From Solibacillus sp. FSL W7-1436 (GTDB lineage Bacteria; Bacillota; Bacilli; Bacillales_A; Planococcaceae), in assembly GCF_038007305.1 (NCBI RefSeq), contig NZ_JBBOWV010000001.1, positions 2,904,501 to 2,968,500 on the forward strand: DNA of 64,000 bases, given 5' to 3'. The position numbers and the translations under genes were made by a program. This document shows, one piece after another, positions 8,653 to 17,887 of this stretch (positions within the stretch are counted from its first letter, which is position 1; each line of letters begins with the position of its first letter). The notes beneath the pieces were generated by a model. The model saw only the letters and a program-made list of their open reading frames with translations, was not told the origin of the DNA and searched no databases.

Positions 8653-10197
8653 ATGAATAAAAAACAAATGGACTCTAAAACAGCGAATAAAAATTTTTCT
8701 AAGAAAGTAGCGCCGCTAGTGATGTCAACATCATTTATAGCTGCATCATTTTTAGCAGCGGGTGCACCGATTTCTGCAGCGGAATTGGATACAAAAGATG
8801 TTAATACGGAATTGATTGAACACGCAAAAAATCATGGGCAGAAAGTGTCTGAATTTGCAAAGAGCCTGCCAGGTTCTCCTGAAAAAGGGAAACTAGTCAG
8901 CCAAGTTGCCCAGCAAAAAAACGAAACTACGGATGAATTAGAAGATAAACAGATAGATGATGCAACAGATGATGGTGTTGCAGAAGAGCCGGAGACACCT
9001 GTAACTGAAGAGGATGTAACAGTTGAAACACCGGCAGCTGGAGACGATCTAGCTGAAGATGTAACAGAAGAACCGGCAGTACCTGTAACTGAAGATGATC
9101 AGGCAAAAGAAGGTGAACCGGAAGACTCAGAAACACCTGCAGCAGAAGAACCAGGTGAAGATTTAACGGAAGAACCGGTAGTACCTGTGACTGAAGATGA
9201 TCAGGCGGAAGAAGGTGAAACGGAAGAGTTAGAGATACCTGCAGCTGAAGAACCAGCTGAAGATGTAACGGAAAAACCGGCAGAACCTGTGACTGAAGAT
9301 GATCAGACGGAAGCAGGTGAACCGGAAGAAACAGAAACACCTGTAGCTGAAGAACCAGCTGAAGATGTAACGGAAGAACCGGCAGTACCTGTAACTGAAG
9401 ATGATCAGACGGAAGCAGGTGAACCGGAAGACTCAGAAACACCTGCAGCAGAAGAACCGACAGAAGATGTAACGGAAGAACCGGCAGCACCTGTTACTGA
9501 AGATGATCAAACGGAAGAAGCAACAGAAGATGACTTTACTACATGGGTAGAAGAATCTTATCAATTTATTGATAATAGTTACCAAAGCTTAATTACCTAC
9601 TACCAAACACATATTGAACAATATTTAAGTAATTTCGATTATGATCAAACTAATGAACAAACTGAACATGTTCCAGTGATTGATGAAGCAACTGATGTTT
9701 CTTTAGAAAATGTTGAAACAGTACCAGTAACTGCAGAAGATACAGTTCAAGATATCCCGGTTGAAAATACAGCGCTGCCAGCTGAAACTGATGAAAATCT
9801 GGAAACACCGGCAGATGGAGAAACTGGAGAGCTTCCTTCTAATGAACAAACTGAAAATGTTCCGGTGATTGATGAAGCAACTGATATTTCTTCTGATAAT
9901 ATTGAAACAGTACAAGCAACTGTAGAGGAAGGTACAGCTCAAGATATCCCGGTTGAAAATACAGCTTTACCAGCTGAAACTGATGAAAGCCTGGAATCTG
10001 CAGTAGATGTAAATACTGAAGAGCATGCTGTTTCAGAACCGGTGCAAGAATCTGTACAAACTGAGCCGGAAGAAATTAGTGTTGATCCTGAGCCTGAACA
10101 AAGCCAAAATGAAAAAATCGCATTAAAAGATAAAGTGGTTGGTTACTATCAAGACCTTGTCGCATCATTCTCTAACTTTTTAAGCTTCCTAAAATAA
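8653..10197 (+). CDS. secreted highly acidic repeat protein
   Basis: A 514-residue protein of unknown function. A long Sec signal peptide (residues 1 to about 40) has a KK-rich start and a hydrophobic core, and ends near ISAAE. After a short helical segment come five acidic repeats of about 34 residues built on EEP-x-ED-x-TEEP-x-x-PVTEDDQ. Then there is a Tyr-rich segment and two copies of a roughly 51-residue acidic repeat. The C-terminus ends in a helix with basic residues (DKVVGYYQDLVASF). There is no LPxTG motif, SLH domain or transmembrane anchor, so it is released or held by charge. ATG 8653 is preferred because it opens the signal peptide and follows AGGAG. The long frame on the opposite strand is a shadow of the repeats. 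Confidence 0.75.
   Translation: MNKKQMDSKTANKNFSKKVAPLVMSTSFIAASFLAAGAPISAAELDTKDVNTELIEHAKNHGQKVSEFAKSLPGSPEKGKLVSQVAQQKNETTDELEDKQIDDATDDGVAEEPETPVTEEDVTVETPAAGDDLAEDVTEEPAVPVTEDDQAKEGEPEDSETPAAEEPGEDLTEEPVVPVTEDDQAEEGETEELEIPAAEEPAEDVTEKPAEPVTEDDQTEAGEPEETETPVAEEPAEDVTEEPAVPVTEDDQTEAGEPEDSETPAAEEPTEDVTEEPAAPVTEDDQTEEATEDDFTTWVEESYQFIDNSYQSLITYYQTHIEQYLSNFDYDQTNEQTEHVPVIDEATDVSLENVETVPVTAEDTVQDIPVENTALPAETDENLETPADGETGELPSNEQTENVPVIDEATDISSDNIETVQATVEEGTAQDIPVENTALPAETDESLESAVDVNTEEHAVSEPVQESVQTEPEEISVDPEPEQSQNEKIALKDKVVGYYQDLVASFSNFLSFLK
9043..9534 (+). repeat. five tandem 102-bp coding repeats
   Basis: Units start at 9043, 9145, 9247, 9349 and 9451, each 34 codons; the last is truncated and diverges. 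Consensus features are EDVTEEPAVPVTEDDQ and a PEDSETPAA-like linker. Units 1 and 4 share near-identical linkers, which suggests recent recombination between copies. Confidence 0.85.
9652..9996 (+). repeat. two direct coding repeats of about 51 codons
   Basis: Copies at about 9652-9804 and 9841-9996 both encode NEQTE-x-VPVIDEATD near the start and QDIPVENTALPAETDE near the end. They differ in the middle, so the duplication is older than a simple slippage event. Confidence 0.8.
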
Positions 10198-10234
10198 GAA
10201 GGGCAATGTGAAAATAATCAAATAACAATGAGTG

Positions 10235-10278
10235 AAAGCTTGGAAAGCCTTGAAATATGAGGTTTTTCCAAGCTTTTT
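10235..10278 (+). terminator. intrinsic terminator
   Basis: AAAGCTTGGAAA (10235-10246) pairs with TTTCCAAGCTTT (10265-10276) and ends in a T-run, 38 bases after the secreted protein gene. Confidence 0.85.
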
Positions 10279-10417
10279 ATTATGGAGAATCGAATCTGTA
10301 GTGAATAAAATCACTGGTATGCAATAAATAAATCATGAATATTGATATATATTTATTGAATTACGATAAATAATGTATTAAGATCAATATTGAAAATAAA
10401 TAAATGAGGTGCGATTT

Positions 10418-10900
10418 ATGGAAAAAGTAACTACGTTGTTTTTAAAGGTTGCTGTTGTTTTTTTAGGGATTCCTGTTTTGGCGCTATGTATCTTTTTAGT
10501 ACCTGAGCTGGCGAATGTAGCATCAAAATTGCTTCCGGATTTTGCTTTCGTAAAATATTTTGTTTACATCGTTTTAGATGTTTCGGCAATTCCGTACTTC
10601 TTTGCTTTGTACCAGGCTTTCCTGCTTTTACGCTACATCGACAGTAATAAAGCGTTCTCAAATTTAGCTGTGAAACCTTTAAAGAAAATAAAATATTGCG
10701 CCATAGTAATCAGTGTTTTACATGTATTAGTTTTGCCGCTGTTTTATGTGTTTGCAGAATTGGATGACGCGCCGGGAGTTATCTTTGTCGGATTAATTGT
10801 TCCCTTTGCTTCATTGGTAATTGCAGTTTTTGCCGCTGTTCTTCAAAAACTTTTACAAGAAGCAATCAATATTAAATCTGAAAATGATTTAACGGTCTGA
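10418..10900 (+). CDS. DUF2975 membrane protein (YoaS-like)
   Basis: A 160-residue protein with four hydrophobic segments and the layout of DUF2975. The ATG at 10418 follows GAGGTG and is preferred over a slightly earlier frame start. Its stop overlaps the ribosome site of a small HTH regulator, the same arrangement as the yoaS-yozG pair of B. subtilis. In such pairs the HTH protein probably controls the operon and the membrane partner may be a sensor; neither role is proven here. Confidence 0.82.
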   Translation: MEKVTTLFLKVAVVFLGIPVLALCIFLVPELANVASKLLPDFAFVKYFVYIVLDVSAIPYFFALYQAFLLLRYIDSNKAFSNLAVKPLKKIKYCAIVISVLHVLVLPLFYVFAELDDAPGVIFVGLIVPFASLVIAVFAAVLQKLLQEAINIKSENDLTV

Positions 10901-10911
10901 GGTGAATAACA

Positions 10912-11127
10912 ATGGCAATTATAATTAATATTGATGTAATGTTGGCAAAAAGAAAAATGAGCGTAACAGAACTTTCGGAAAAGGTTGGGATCACGATGGC
11001 TAACCTTTCTATATTGAAGAACGGAAAAGCAAAGGCAATCCGGTTAACAACATTAGAAGCCATATGTAAGGCGCTGGATTGTCAGCCTGGAGATATTTTA
11101 GAATACAAAAGTGATGAAGAGTATTAA
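10912..11127 (+). CDS. XRE-family HTH regulator (YozG-like)
   Basis: A 71-residue protein that is almost entirely a Cro/C1-type helix-turn-helix. Helices around VTELSEKVGITMANLSILKNGK (residues 17-38) are followed by a scaffold ending in CQPGDILEY, typical of the YozG group. GAGGTGA overlaps the stop of the DUF2975 gene, so the two are translationally coupled. It probably binds its own promoter region (inference). Confidence 0.88.
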   Translation: MAIIINIDVMLAKRKMSVTELSEKVGITMANLSILKNGKAKAIRLTTLEAICKALDCQPGDILEYKSDEEY

Positions 11128-11174
11128 CGATTACAGCGGAAATTTTTATGACAAAAATTAAGGGAGGGAAAGCA

Positions 11175-12422
11175 ATGGAGAGTAATAATTTGGTTATTGA
11201 AAATATTAATAGGCCCGATGTACTTGAGCGAATGTATAGAAAAGACCCGAAAGCTTTTGCCAAGTCATTCAAACAGGCATGGGAACTAAACTCTGATTCT
11301 CCAATTTTGCATGTTTGGAATGAAAGATTGAATTTCAGCGAAAAGGAAAATACTAAAAAGTCTGAGTCATTTCAAAATGGATTTTTCTTCATGGGTATAT
11401 TAGCGATCATGGCAGGGGTATGTACAAGAATTATATTCCATTTTGTCGAACAGGAAGCTATTGCTCCGATTAATCTGGCATTTGGCGTTATTCCTTTTAT
11501 TGCTGCCTACTTTGTTTACAAGCATTCTCCTAAAAGAAGTGTCATTTATTCGTTAGTGGCAATGTTCCTCGTTTCAGGAATTTATTTGAATATGCTGCCA
11601 TTAAATTTCAACGACGACAGCATTATTTTAGCGTATTTACATTTTCCGATTTTCTTATGGGTCCTGTTAGGTCTCGCATATACAGGAAATGATTATTTGA
11701 ATAGCCGTGCAAGACTAGCTTATATTAAATTTAATTTGGAATATGGGATTCTGTATGCCAGCATGGCAGTTAGCGGGATGTTTCTTGCATTGTTAACGTT
11801 GCAGTTATTCAGCTTCATCGGCTTGAACATTGAGGACTTCTATTTTAGCAATATCGTTTTATTTGGAGCAGCGGCACTTGCAGTTGTAGGTGTACATCTC
11901 GTATCAATGAATTTGAAGCTTGCCAAAAATGTAACCCCGTTTATAGCAAAAATTTTCAGTCCGTTAGTTTTAATTACATTGCTTGTCTATCTCGTAACAC
12001 TCCTAACGGTCGGAAAAAATCCATTTGTGGACCGCGATTTCCTGATCGCTTTCAACGGCATACTTCTTGGCGTACTGGCTGTTACAATATTCTCTATCAC
12101 CGAGAAAGACCCGGACGATAAAAAGAGCATCTTCGACTATATCAATTTCGCTTTAATCGTTGTTGCACTCATCATTGACAGTGTTGCATTATCGGCGATT
12201 ATGTTCAGACTAACTTCCTATGGTATTACACCAAATCGTCTTGCTGTTTTAGGGGTAAATATACTGATCTGTGCCAATCTGATATGGATTATGATTTCCT
12301 ATATGCGTTATCTGCAAATCAAATCCGGTCCAAATGCTATCCAAAACTCCGTTACAAAGTTTCTGCCGGTATACGGATTATGGGCAGCTTTCGTTATATT
12401 TACTTTTCCTGTAATTTTTTGA
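11175..12422 (+). CDS. unrecognised polytopic membrane protein
   Basis: A 415-residue protein with a soluble N-terminus of about 70 residues followed by roughly 12 hydrophobic segments with little charge between them. GGGAGG precedes the ATG at 11175. It lies 47 bases behind the YozG-like regulator, so it may be the third gene of that operon. I recognise no transporter signature, ATPase motif or catalytic residues. The N-terminal segment (DVLERMYRKDPKAF, residues about 12-25) is helical and charged and could be a docking region. Confidence 0.7.
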   Translation: MESNNLVIENINRPDVLERMYRKDPKAFAKSFKQAWELNSDSPILHVWNERLNFSEKENTKKSESFQNGFFFMGILAIMAGVCTRIIFHFVEQEAIAPINLAFGVIPFIAAYFVYKHSPKRSVIYSLVAMFLVSGIYLNMLPLNFNDDSIILAYLHFPIFLWVLLGLAYTGNDYLNSRARLAYIKFNLEYGILYASMAVSGMFLALLTLQLFSFIGLNIEDFYFSNIVLFGAAALAVVGVHLVSMNLKLAKNVTPFIAKIFSPLVLITLLVYLVTLLTVGKNPFVDRDFLIAFNGILLGVLAVTIFSITEKDPDDKKSIFDYINFALIVVALIIDSVALSAIMFRLTSYGITPNRLAVLGVNILICANLIWIMISYMRYLQIKSGPNAIQNSVTKFLPVYGLWAAFVIFTFPVIF

Positions 12423-12647
12423 TTAAAAGGTTGTTTAGAAATTCCCAATTGCCGCATTCTATAATGGTGTGGCGGGATAGTCCGATTTCTCCTTCACAAT
12501 GAGGGGGAAATTGGGCTTTTAATTTTGCGGATAAGTATAGTAACATCTGAGTAATAGAAGGGGAGTTATGAGAAATAAACAGCGGTAGTTTTTTGAAATC
12601 TTTGACTGCTGGAATATTAAATAAAAGAATGGGTGCGATATAACAAA

Positions 12648-15600
12648 ATGAAGATAAATCAACTAATTGCAAACAACATTTATAAATTAGATACAGTAGT
12701 GCCAGTCGATCAATCGTTAGGAATTGCTGGTCTTTCCGGATCTGGTAAAACAACTTTTTGTCAAACGATCGGGGAAGAGTCCAAGAAACGGCTAGTTTCA
12801 TTATTGCCAAAGTCCGAATATCAATATTTATTCCCTAATATAATGGAAACGAATTTTAGTGCTATTAAAATGGAAGAAATGCCGTTAGTACTTTTTCTCG
12901 GGAAGTCGTCCATATCCTCCAACCCGCGTTCAACTATTGGTACACATACTGGCGTGTTTAAAGAGATTCGCGATGTTTTCGCTAAAAACTTTGACCTCTC
13001 TCCCGAAGTGTTTTCGTTTAACAATGAACTAGGGTGGTGTTCTTCGTGTAAAGGACGCGGTACGACTAAGAACATTGAATGTAAAAAGTGTGAAGGAAAA
13101 CGCTATAATCCGGAGGTTCTTCAAAAAAGAATCGACTTATTAAATCAACCACATAATATAGCCGATATTAACGACTTAAGTATTGAATCCATTTTTGCAT
13201 TAAAAGAAGTGTTACATATTATTGAAGAGAAACAACATATTCTTAAAAATCTTATCAATATGAACATTGGTTACTTAACGTTAAATCGTATAATGGGCAC
13301 ATTATCAGGGGGAGAATTAACGCGACTTTACTTGGCTGAATTTATGGCTACAAGTGAAAATACCGTTATTATCATCGATGAAATCTCTGTAGGTCTTGAT
13401 CATCAAACATTACTGAAAATTTTAGAGCAAATAAAACAACTAGGTTACAAAAATCAAAATTGGCTCATTGATCATTCAGACACAGTGCTCAATGTTACGG
13501 GAGAGCAGGTATTTTTCGGGCCAGGCAGCGGAAAATACGGCGGAAAAATTTTAGAAGAATCACCTCGTCCTAAACCAATTAATTATGAACTGAATAAGGC
13601 AATACCAACAGAATACTATCATTTTAAGGAGTTATATAGCCGCAATATTCAAATGGCTGAAATTCAGATTCCTAAAAATAGAATTGTTACTTTTACGGGA
13701 GAATCCGGATGTGGTAAATCTACACTAGTCAATGAGTGTATAGCTAAGGATTTTCTGAAAAGATATCCAAAAGATAAAATTGTAATGGTCGGACAAAACC
13801 GGAACCAATCGATTACAAGCCGATCAACTGTAGCCACTTTTCTGGATATTAAAAGAAAAATAACGAGGTATAGTGAAGAAATTGAGGATATTTTTCAGCG
13901 CTCGATCGAAGATATTATTGAGGAATTGCCTGAAGGAGACATTACTCATAAACGCTTGAGCCTGTTAATCAAACTTGGTCTTGGTTATTTGACATTGGAA
14001 AGAAAAACCCAGTCTTTATCGAATGGCGAATTCCAATGTGTCCATTTAGTTTCCGAGCTATTTGCTAATTCTAAAAATCCACATACATTATTTATTTTTG
14101 ATGAGCCTTCAAAAGGTTTGTCGCAAAATATTTTAAATCAATTCATTGATAGTATAAGAGCCATACTTCAAGATGAATCTGTTTCGATCATAATGATTGA
14201 ACACAATTCATATATGCTGAAAAACTCCGATTTTATCGTTGATTTTGGAAAAAGAAAAATTGAACCAGTCAAACATCTAGATGTAATGAGTCATGATGAT
14301 TATTATCGCGGGCAAAACAGCGCGAATAGCATCCCGGATCAAATCCCTTCAGCTGTCAACCAACAAAATGGTGTTCATTATTTAAAAGAAAATCATATTG
14401 CCTATTTCAAAAATGCAGAAAATATTTACAAAGGCGGAATTCTAAAAAGTTTATCATCAATGGCCCGTTTAATTTATGGTGAATACGAGTCTTCTACAAT
14501 AGCTCCGGTCATTGCGATTGATCTTGAACGTCAATTATATAGTCAATATAGTTTTCTATATGAAATGGGTGGAGTGATCAATCATATTGTAGCCGCGCAT
14601 CCAACAAATAAAGATACGAGAAGCTTCGATTTCTATCATCAAGACAACCATTGTCCAAGCTGCTCTGGCCGCCGTGTTATTGAAAAATTTAATTTTGATG
14701 TTGTTGTTCAGGACAAGACGGTTCCATTTTGGGAGGGCTTATTACATCCGGACGTCATGGAAGTATTGAAGTATTATAAATACTCGAAATTGGAATTCCT
14801 TTTTGAAGAAATCAAGAACGAACTTGGTCAGGATATAAGTAAAAGTTATAACGACATGACAGAAGCTGAAAGGGACACTTTTTTATACGGGTATTGGGAA
14901 AACTCTTTCTATGATAAAGCGGATAAGGCACGAAGAACATGGCAAGGTTTTAACCAAATTATCGGGATGTATATGTTTATTTCAAAATCACCTATTAAAG
15001 AGCTTATGAAACAGTCGAAAGAAATGATTACATGTCCGGTTTGTAAAGGCACTGTGCTGAATCATCACAAACAGCTTAAGTATGGTGATACAGATATTCG
15101 TGAGATTATAAAGCAGCCGCTTGATGAAGTAATAAATACTTTAGGTCCGTTACCGATACTGGACAAATTAAAATCAATTGTTGGCGGAGATATGGTTTTA
15201 ACTGAAGATGTCTCTTTACTGCCCCGGGAAACCCAAGTGGCACTGAAGTTGTTTGAAATCGAAGTGGCAAGTTTTGCGCAATATGAAGTAGTTCTGCAAA
15301 ATGCCCTGCCATTTTGGGATAGCATTAAAGGTCATATTGATGTTATCGGTAGAAATAACCGCGTTACCATTTGTGATTTTGACAATATCAATGAAACGAG
15401 AGAAACGATCATTGACAAGTACTTTACGAATGGAAAGTACAAAAAACTAACATATGTTTATGAAGCATTCGGTTACAAAAAACTTGTTACGCAAATAAAC
15501 AAAATCAGGAAAAGCAATCCTTGCCCTTTCTGTAAAGGGAAGAAAGCACTGTCTGAAGATGGACTGCACGATGGGGTCTCAAAGTTAACAATTCCATGTG

Positions 15601-15815
15601 TAAGCTGTAATGCAAGTGGCATCAATAATGAAGGTTTGAAGGAACTGGTCGAAGGGATACAAGTGAAAATTTGGTTAGCCGGAACAGTAAGTGAAATTAT
15701 TGATAACAGTCTGTATACAAAAGCTGTTGCAGAAATTCCAATTTTTAATCGAATTCGTGAATTAAATAAAAAAGAGATGATGGCTGTCTACCAATGCCTT
15801 GAGGAAAAAAATTAA
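12648..15815 (+). CDS. divergent UvrA-like double ABC-ATPase with zinc-module C-terminus
   Basis: A 1055-residue protein. Residues 1-545 hold two UvrA-type ATPase halves: Walker A GLSGSGKTT (28-36), the FSFNN-x-x-G-x-CxxC zinc block with C131, C134, C145 and C148, LSGGE (219-223), and IIIDE with Walker B (241-245). Then come GESGCGKST (351-359), a degenerate LSNGE (457-461) and FIFDEPSKGL (482-491). Residues 546-1055 have no Walker motif but three further CxxC sites: 669-672, 796-799, and paired 959-962/984-987. These resemble UvrA zinc segments without their ATPases. ATG 12648 is used; a GTG 15 bases earlier is possible. This is not the housekeeping uvrA. It may be a repair, self-resistance or DNA-surveillance paralogue. 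Confidence 0.82.
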   Translation: MKINQLIANNIYKLDTVVPVDQSLGIAGLSGSGKTTFCQTIGEESKKRLVSLLPKSEYQYLFPNIMETNFSAIKMEEMPLVLFLGKSSISSNPRSTIGTHTGVFKEIRDVFAKNFDLSPEVFSFNNELGWCSSCKGRGTTKNIECKKCEGKRYNPEVLQKRIDLLNQPHNIADINDLSIESIFALKEVLHIIEEKQHILKNLINMNIGYLTLNRIMGTLSGGELTRLYLAEFMATSENTVIIIDEISVGLDHQTLLKILEQIKQLGYKNQNWLIDHSDTVLNVTGEQVFFGPGSGKYGGKILEESPRPKPINYELNKAIPTEYYHFKELYSRNIQMAEIQIPKNRIVTFTGESGCGKSTLVNECIAKDFLKRYPKDKIVMVGQNRNQSITSRSTVATFLDIKRKITRYSEEIEDIFQRSIEDIIEELPEGDITHKRLSLLIKLGLGYLTLERKTQSLSNGEFQCVHLVSELFANSKNPHTLFIFDEPSKGLSQNILNQFIDSIRAILQDESVSIIMIEHNSYMLKNSDFIVDFGKRKIEPVKHLDVMSHDDYYRGQNSANSIPDQIPSAVNQQNGVHYLKENHIAYFKNAENIYKGGILKSLSSMARLIYGEYESSTIAPVIAIDLERQLYSQYSFLYEMGGVINHIVAAHPTNKDTRSFDFYHQDNHCPSCSGRRVIEKFNFDVVVQDKTVPFWEGLLHPDVMEVLKYYKYSKLEFLFEEIKNELGQDISKSYNDMTEAERDTFLYGYWENSFYDKADKARRTWQGFNQIIGMYMFISKSPIKELMKQSKEMITCPVCKGTVLNHHKQLKYGDTDIREIIKQPLDEVINTLGPLPILDKLKSIVGGDMVLTEDVSLLPRETQVALKLFEIEVASFAQYEVVLQNALPFWDSIKGHIDVIGRNNRVTICDFDNINETRETIIDKYFTNGKYKKLTYVYEAFGYKKLVTQINKIRKSNPCPFCKGKKALSEDGLHDGVSKLTIPCVSCNASGINNEGLKELVEGIQVKIWLAGTVSEIIDNSLYTKAVAEIPIFNRIRELNKKEMMAVYQCLEEKN

Positions 15816-15827
15816 AGTAACTAAAAT

Positions 15828-15866
15828 AAAAGCAGATGACGAAGTAACTTCGTACATCTGCTTTTG
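15828..15866 (+). terminator. intrinsic terminator
   Basis: AAAGCAGATG continues into an inner GAAGT/ACTTC stem and pairs with CATCTGCTTT (ends 15864), followed by T-rich DNA. It ends the UvrA-like gene. Confidence 0.85.
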
Positions 15867-15888
15867 TACTTTGAAGACCTAGTACACT

Positions 15889-17736
15889 TTAATAATAAAG
15901 CTCCCATCCAATGATTAAAGCGACAAGAAGCAATGCCGAAATACTAGAAAATGCAAAGCGTATTTTCTGACTGCGGGTTGTCGTTATTTTTTTCCAACCT
16001 GAAAATATCATCACCAGACAAATAGCTACGAATCCGATATATGCATAATTGATTCAAAAATGAATTTTCAAGGTAGAATAAGAAGCATAATTTAATGTTC
16101 TGTAAGCTAAAACAGTTATGTTGATAAAAGGTAAACTATTCGCAAAAAGCAGTAGTAGTTCCCATTTTTCTGCAACAGAAGATCGGACTGGATTTTTCCG
16201 TTTTTTTATCTTTTTGATGAACAAAATTAGTAAAACTATCAGTGTATTCAGACCACTAAAAGCTACCGCTAAGCTACTGAACAGATTCATCATCCTCATT
16301 TTTTGAGTGACGGGTAGAATATCACTTGTCGGCATTGAAATCTTTTTCACATTGCCATCATTCAACGTAACATGAAAATATACTCGATAATCATCTAAAG
16401 ATTTATATAAATACGGAGCAATTTGTTCAAGTTTCATTCCAAAAGCATCTATACTGTTTGAGTCTGTCGCTTCAAAACGACCAATACTAAGTGCGCTATA
16501 CATCTTGGTGAAACCTTTATAAGGCAGCCTTGCCATATAGTAACTTCCTTCAAGTTCCTGCGCATTCGGCAATGTCTGAATGTCTTCTTGAGCAGGATAC
16601 TCACCGAATAGAAGAGTAGGCAAACCATAACTTAATCCGGCTTCACCTGCCTGATTCGTGAATACAATTACGCCCATATTTTCATCTTTGGAGAAAGAAA
16701 AATTGCTTGAAAAACTATCTGTATTTCCCGCATGTTCCAATACATCAACTGTATATAATCCTCTCCAAAAACCATGTGCATTTCGTGGAAAGCCGTCGTC
16801 ATAAAAGTCACTAGTCGTCAGCATTTCATTTAATATTCGATTGTTTTGAAACAAAGGACTATTTGTTCCGTCTGCCGGCATAAGTGCCATCATGAATTTA
16901 GCAGCATCTGTTATTGTACCGATTGCACTTCCGGCTGGATATAAACCGATATAAATCCGTTCATTTTTCGAAATAGTAAACTCACCATCATTATTAACAA
17001 TATAACCGTAAATTTCATCTCTTTTTGTTGCAACATTCGTGTTATCTTCCTGTGTCGGATGAATCGTTGTGTTCTTCATATCTAATACTGAAAAAATATG
17101 TTCATTCACGTATTCATAAAAAGGCTGTGCTGCGAGCTGTTCCACAATAAAACCGGCGAGTGCTACACCATAGTTTGAATAGGCAACGACACTTCCAGGT
17201 TCGTGCACCTGGAAAGGCTCAGTAATGTGAAGCATTTCATCTAAAGGCTTTATTTCATTTGGTGACATATAAAATAAATCTGTAAATTTTTCTTCCCACC
17301 CAGCATTATGGTGCATCAGGTTCAACATAGTAATAGGGGAATCATATTGTATTTTTGTCAGAAATCCTTCCGGCAAATACGTGCGAATGTCTTCATCTAA
17401 TTTTAATTTTCCTTGTTCCACTAGCTGCATCACACTGGTCCAGACGAGAAGCTTTGTGATGGAGCCCCATTCAAATACAGTATCCGTTGTGATCTTCACC
17501 TGATTTTCAACATCAGCAAAGCCATACGTCGTATTCAGGAAAATTTCTCCGTCCTTTACAATTAGTACATTGGCTCCCGCTGTAGTCATCCCAATGTATT
17601 TAGAAGCATATTCATCCAAATATTCCTTTAACTCGGCATAAGCAATTCCTGATGGTACAGCTATGCTTTCTTTTGCAGAAGCAGCAGGTACGCAACATAG
17701 CACCAGTACTGTTAACAATAAAATTATTTTTTTATT
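15889..17736 (-). pseudogene. beta-lactamase-family serine hydrolase, start codon lost and internal TGA
   Basis: The gene encodes a secreted class C beta-lactamase/penicillin-binding-like hydrolase. A signal peptide is followed by SITK, YSN and HAG, so all three active-site motifs survive. Several C-terminal membrane segments follow. Two lesions are visible. AGGAGG is followed at ideal spacing by AAATAAAAAAAT instead of AAATGAAAAAAAT, so the G of an ATG giving MKKIILL is missing. At 16054-16056 an in-frame TGA, probably once TGG, interrupts a membrane segment. The frame continues for 54 more codons (INYAYIGF to IIGWELYY) to TAA 15889-15891. Translation from a TTG at 17718 or with TGA readthrough remains possible. 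Confidence 0.75.
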
Positions 17737-17887
17737 TCCTCGCCTCCTCTATATCATCCATACATATGAAACAACTAAAATATTACATTATTAAAGCATT
17801 TAAATATGTAATTGAGCGAAGCTATCTCTATACAAAACATAATTTTTCTAATATTCTTAATATAATATAGATGATGGGGTGAAGTTA

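Noticed and set aside
8927-9490. 187-codon minus-strand frame rich in Leu, Val and Pro
   Set aside because: It is the complement of the acidic EEP/DVT/EDD repeats; it has no ribosome site and a low-complexity composition forced by the opposite strand.
12423-12647. Possible T-box-like or structured leader before the UvrA-like gene
   Set aside because: Only a 7-base CCCAATT/AATTGGG pairing was found; no T-box sequence or terminator is present.
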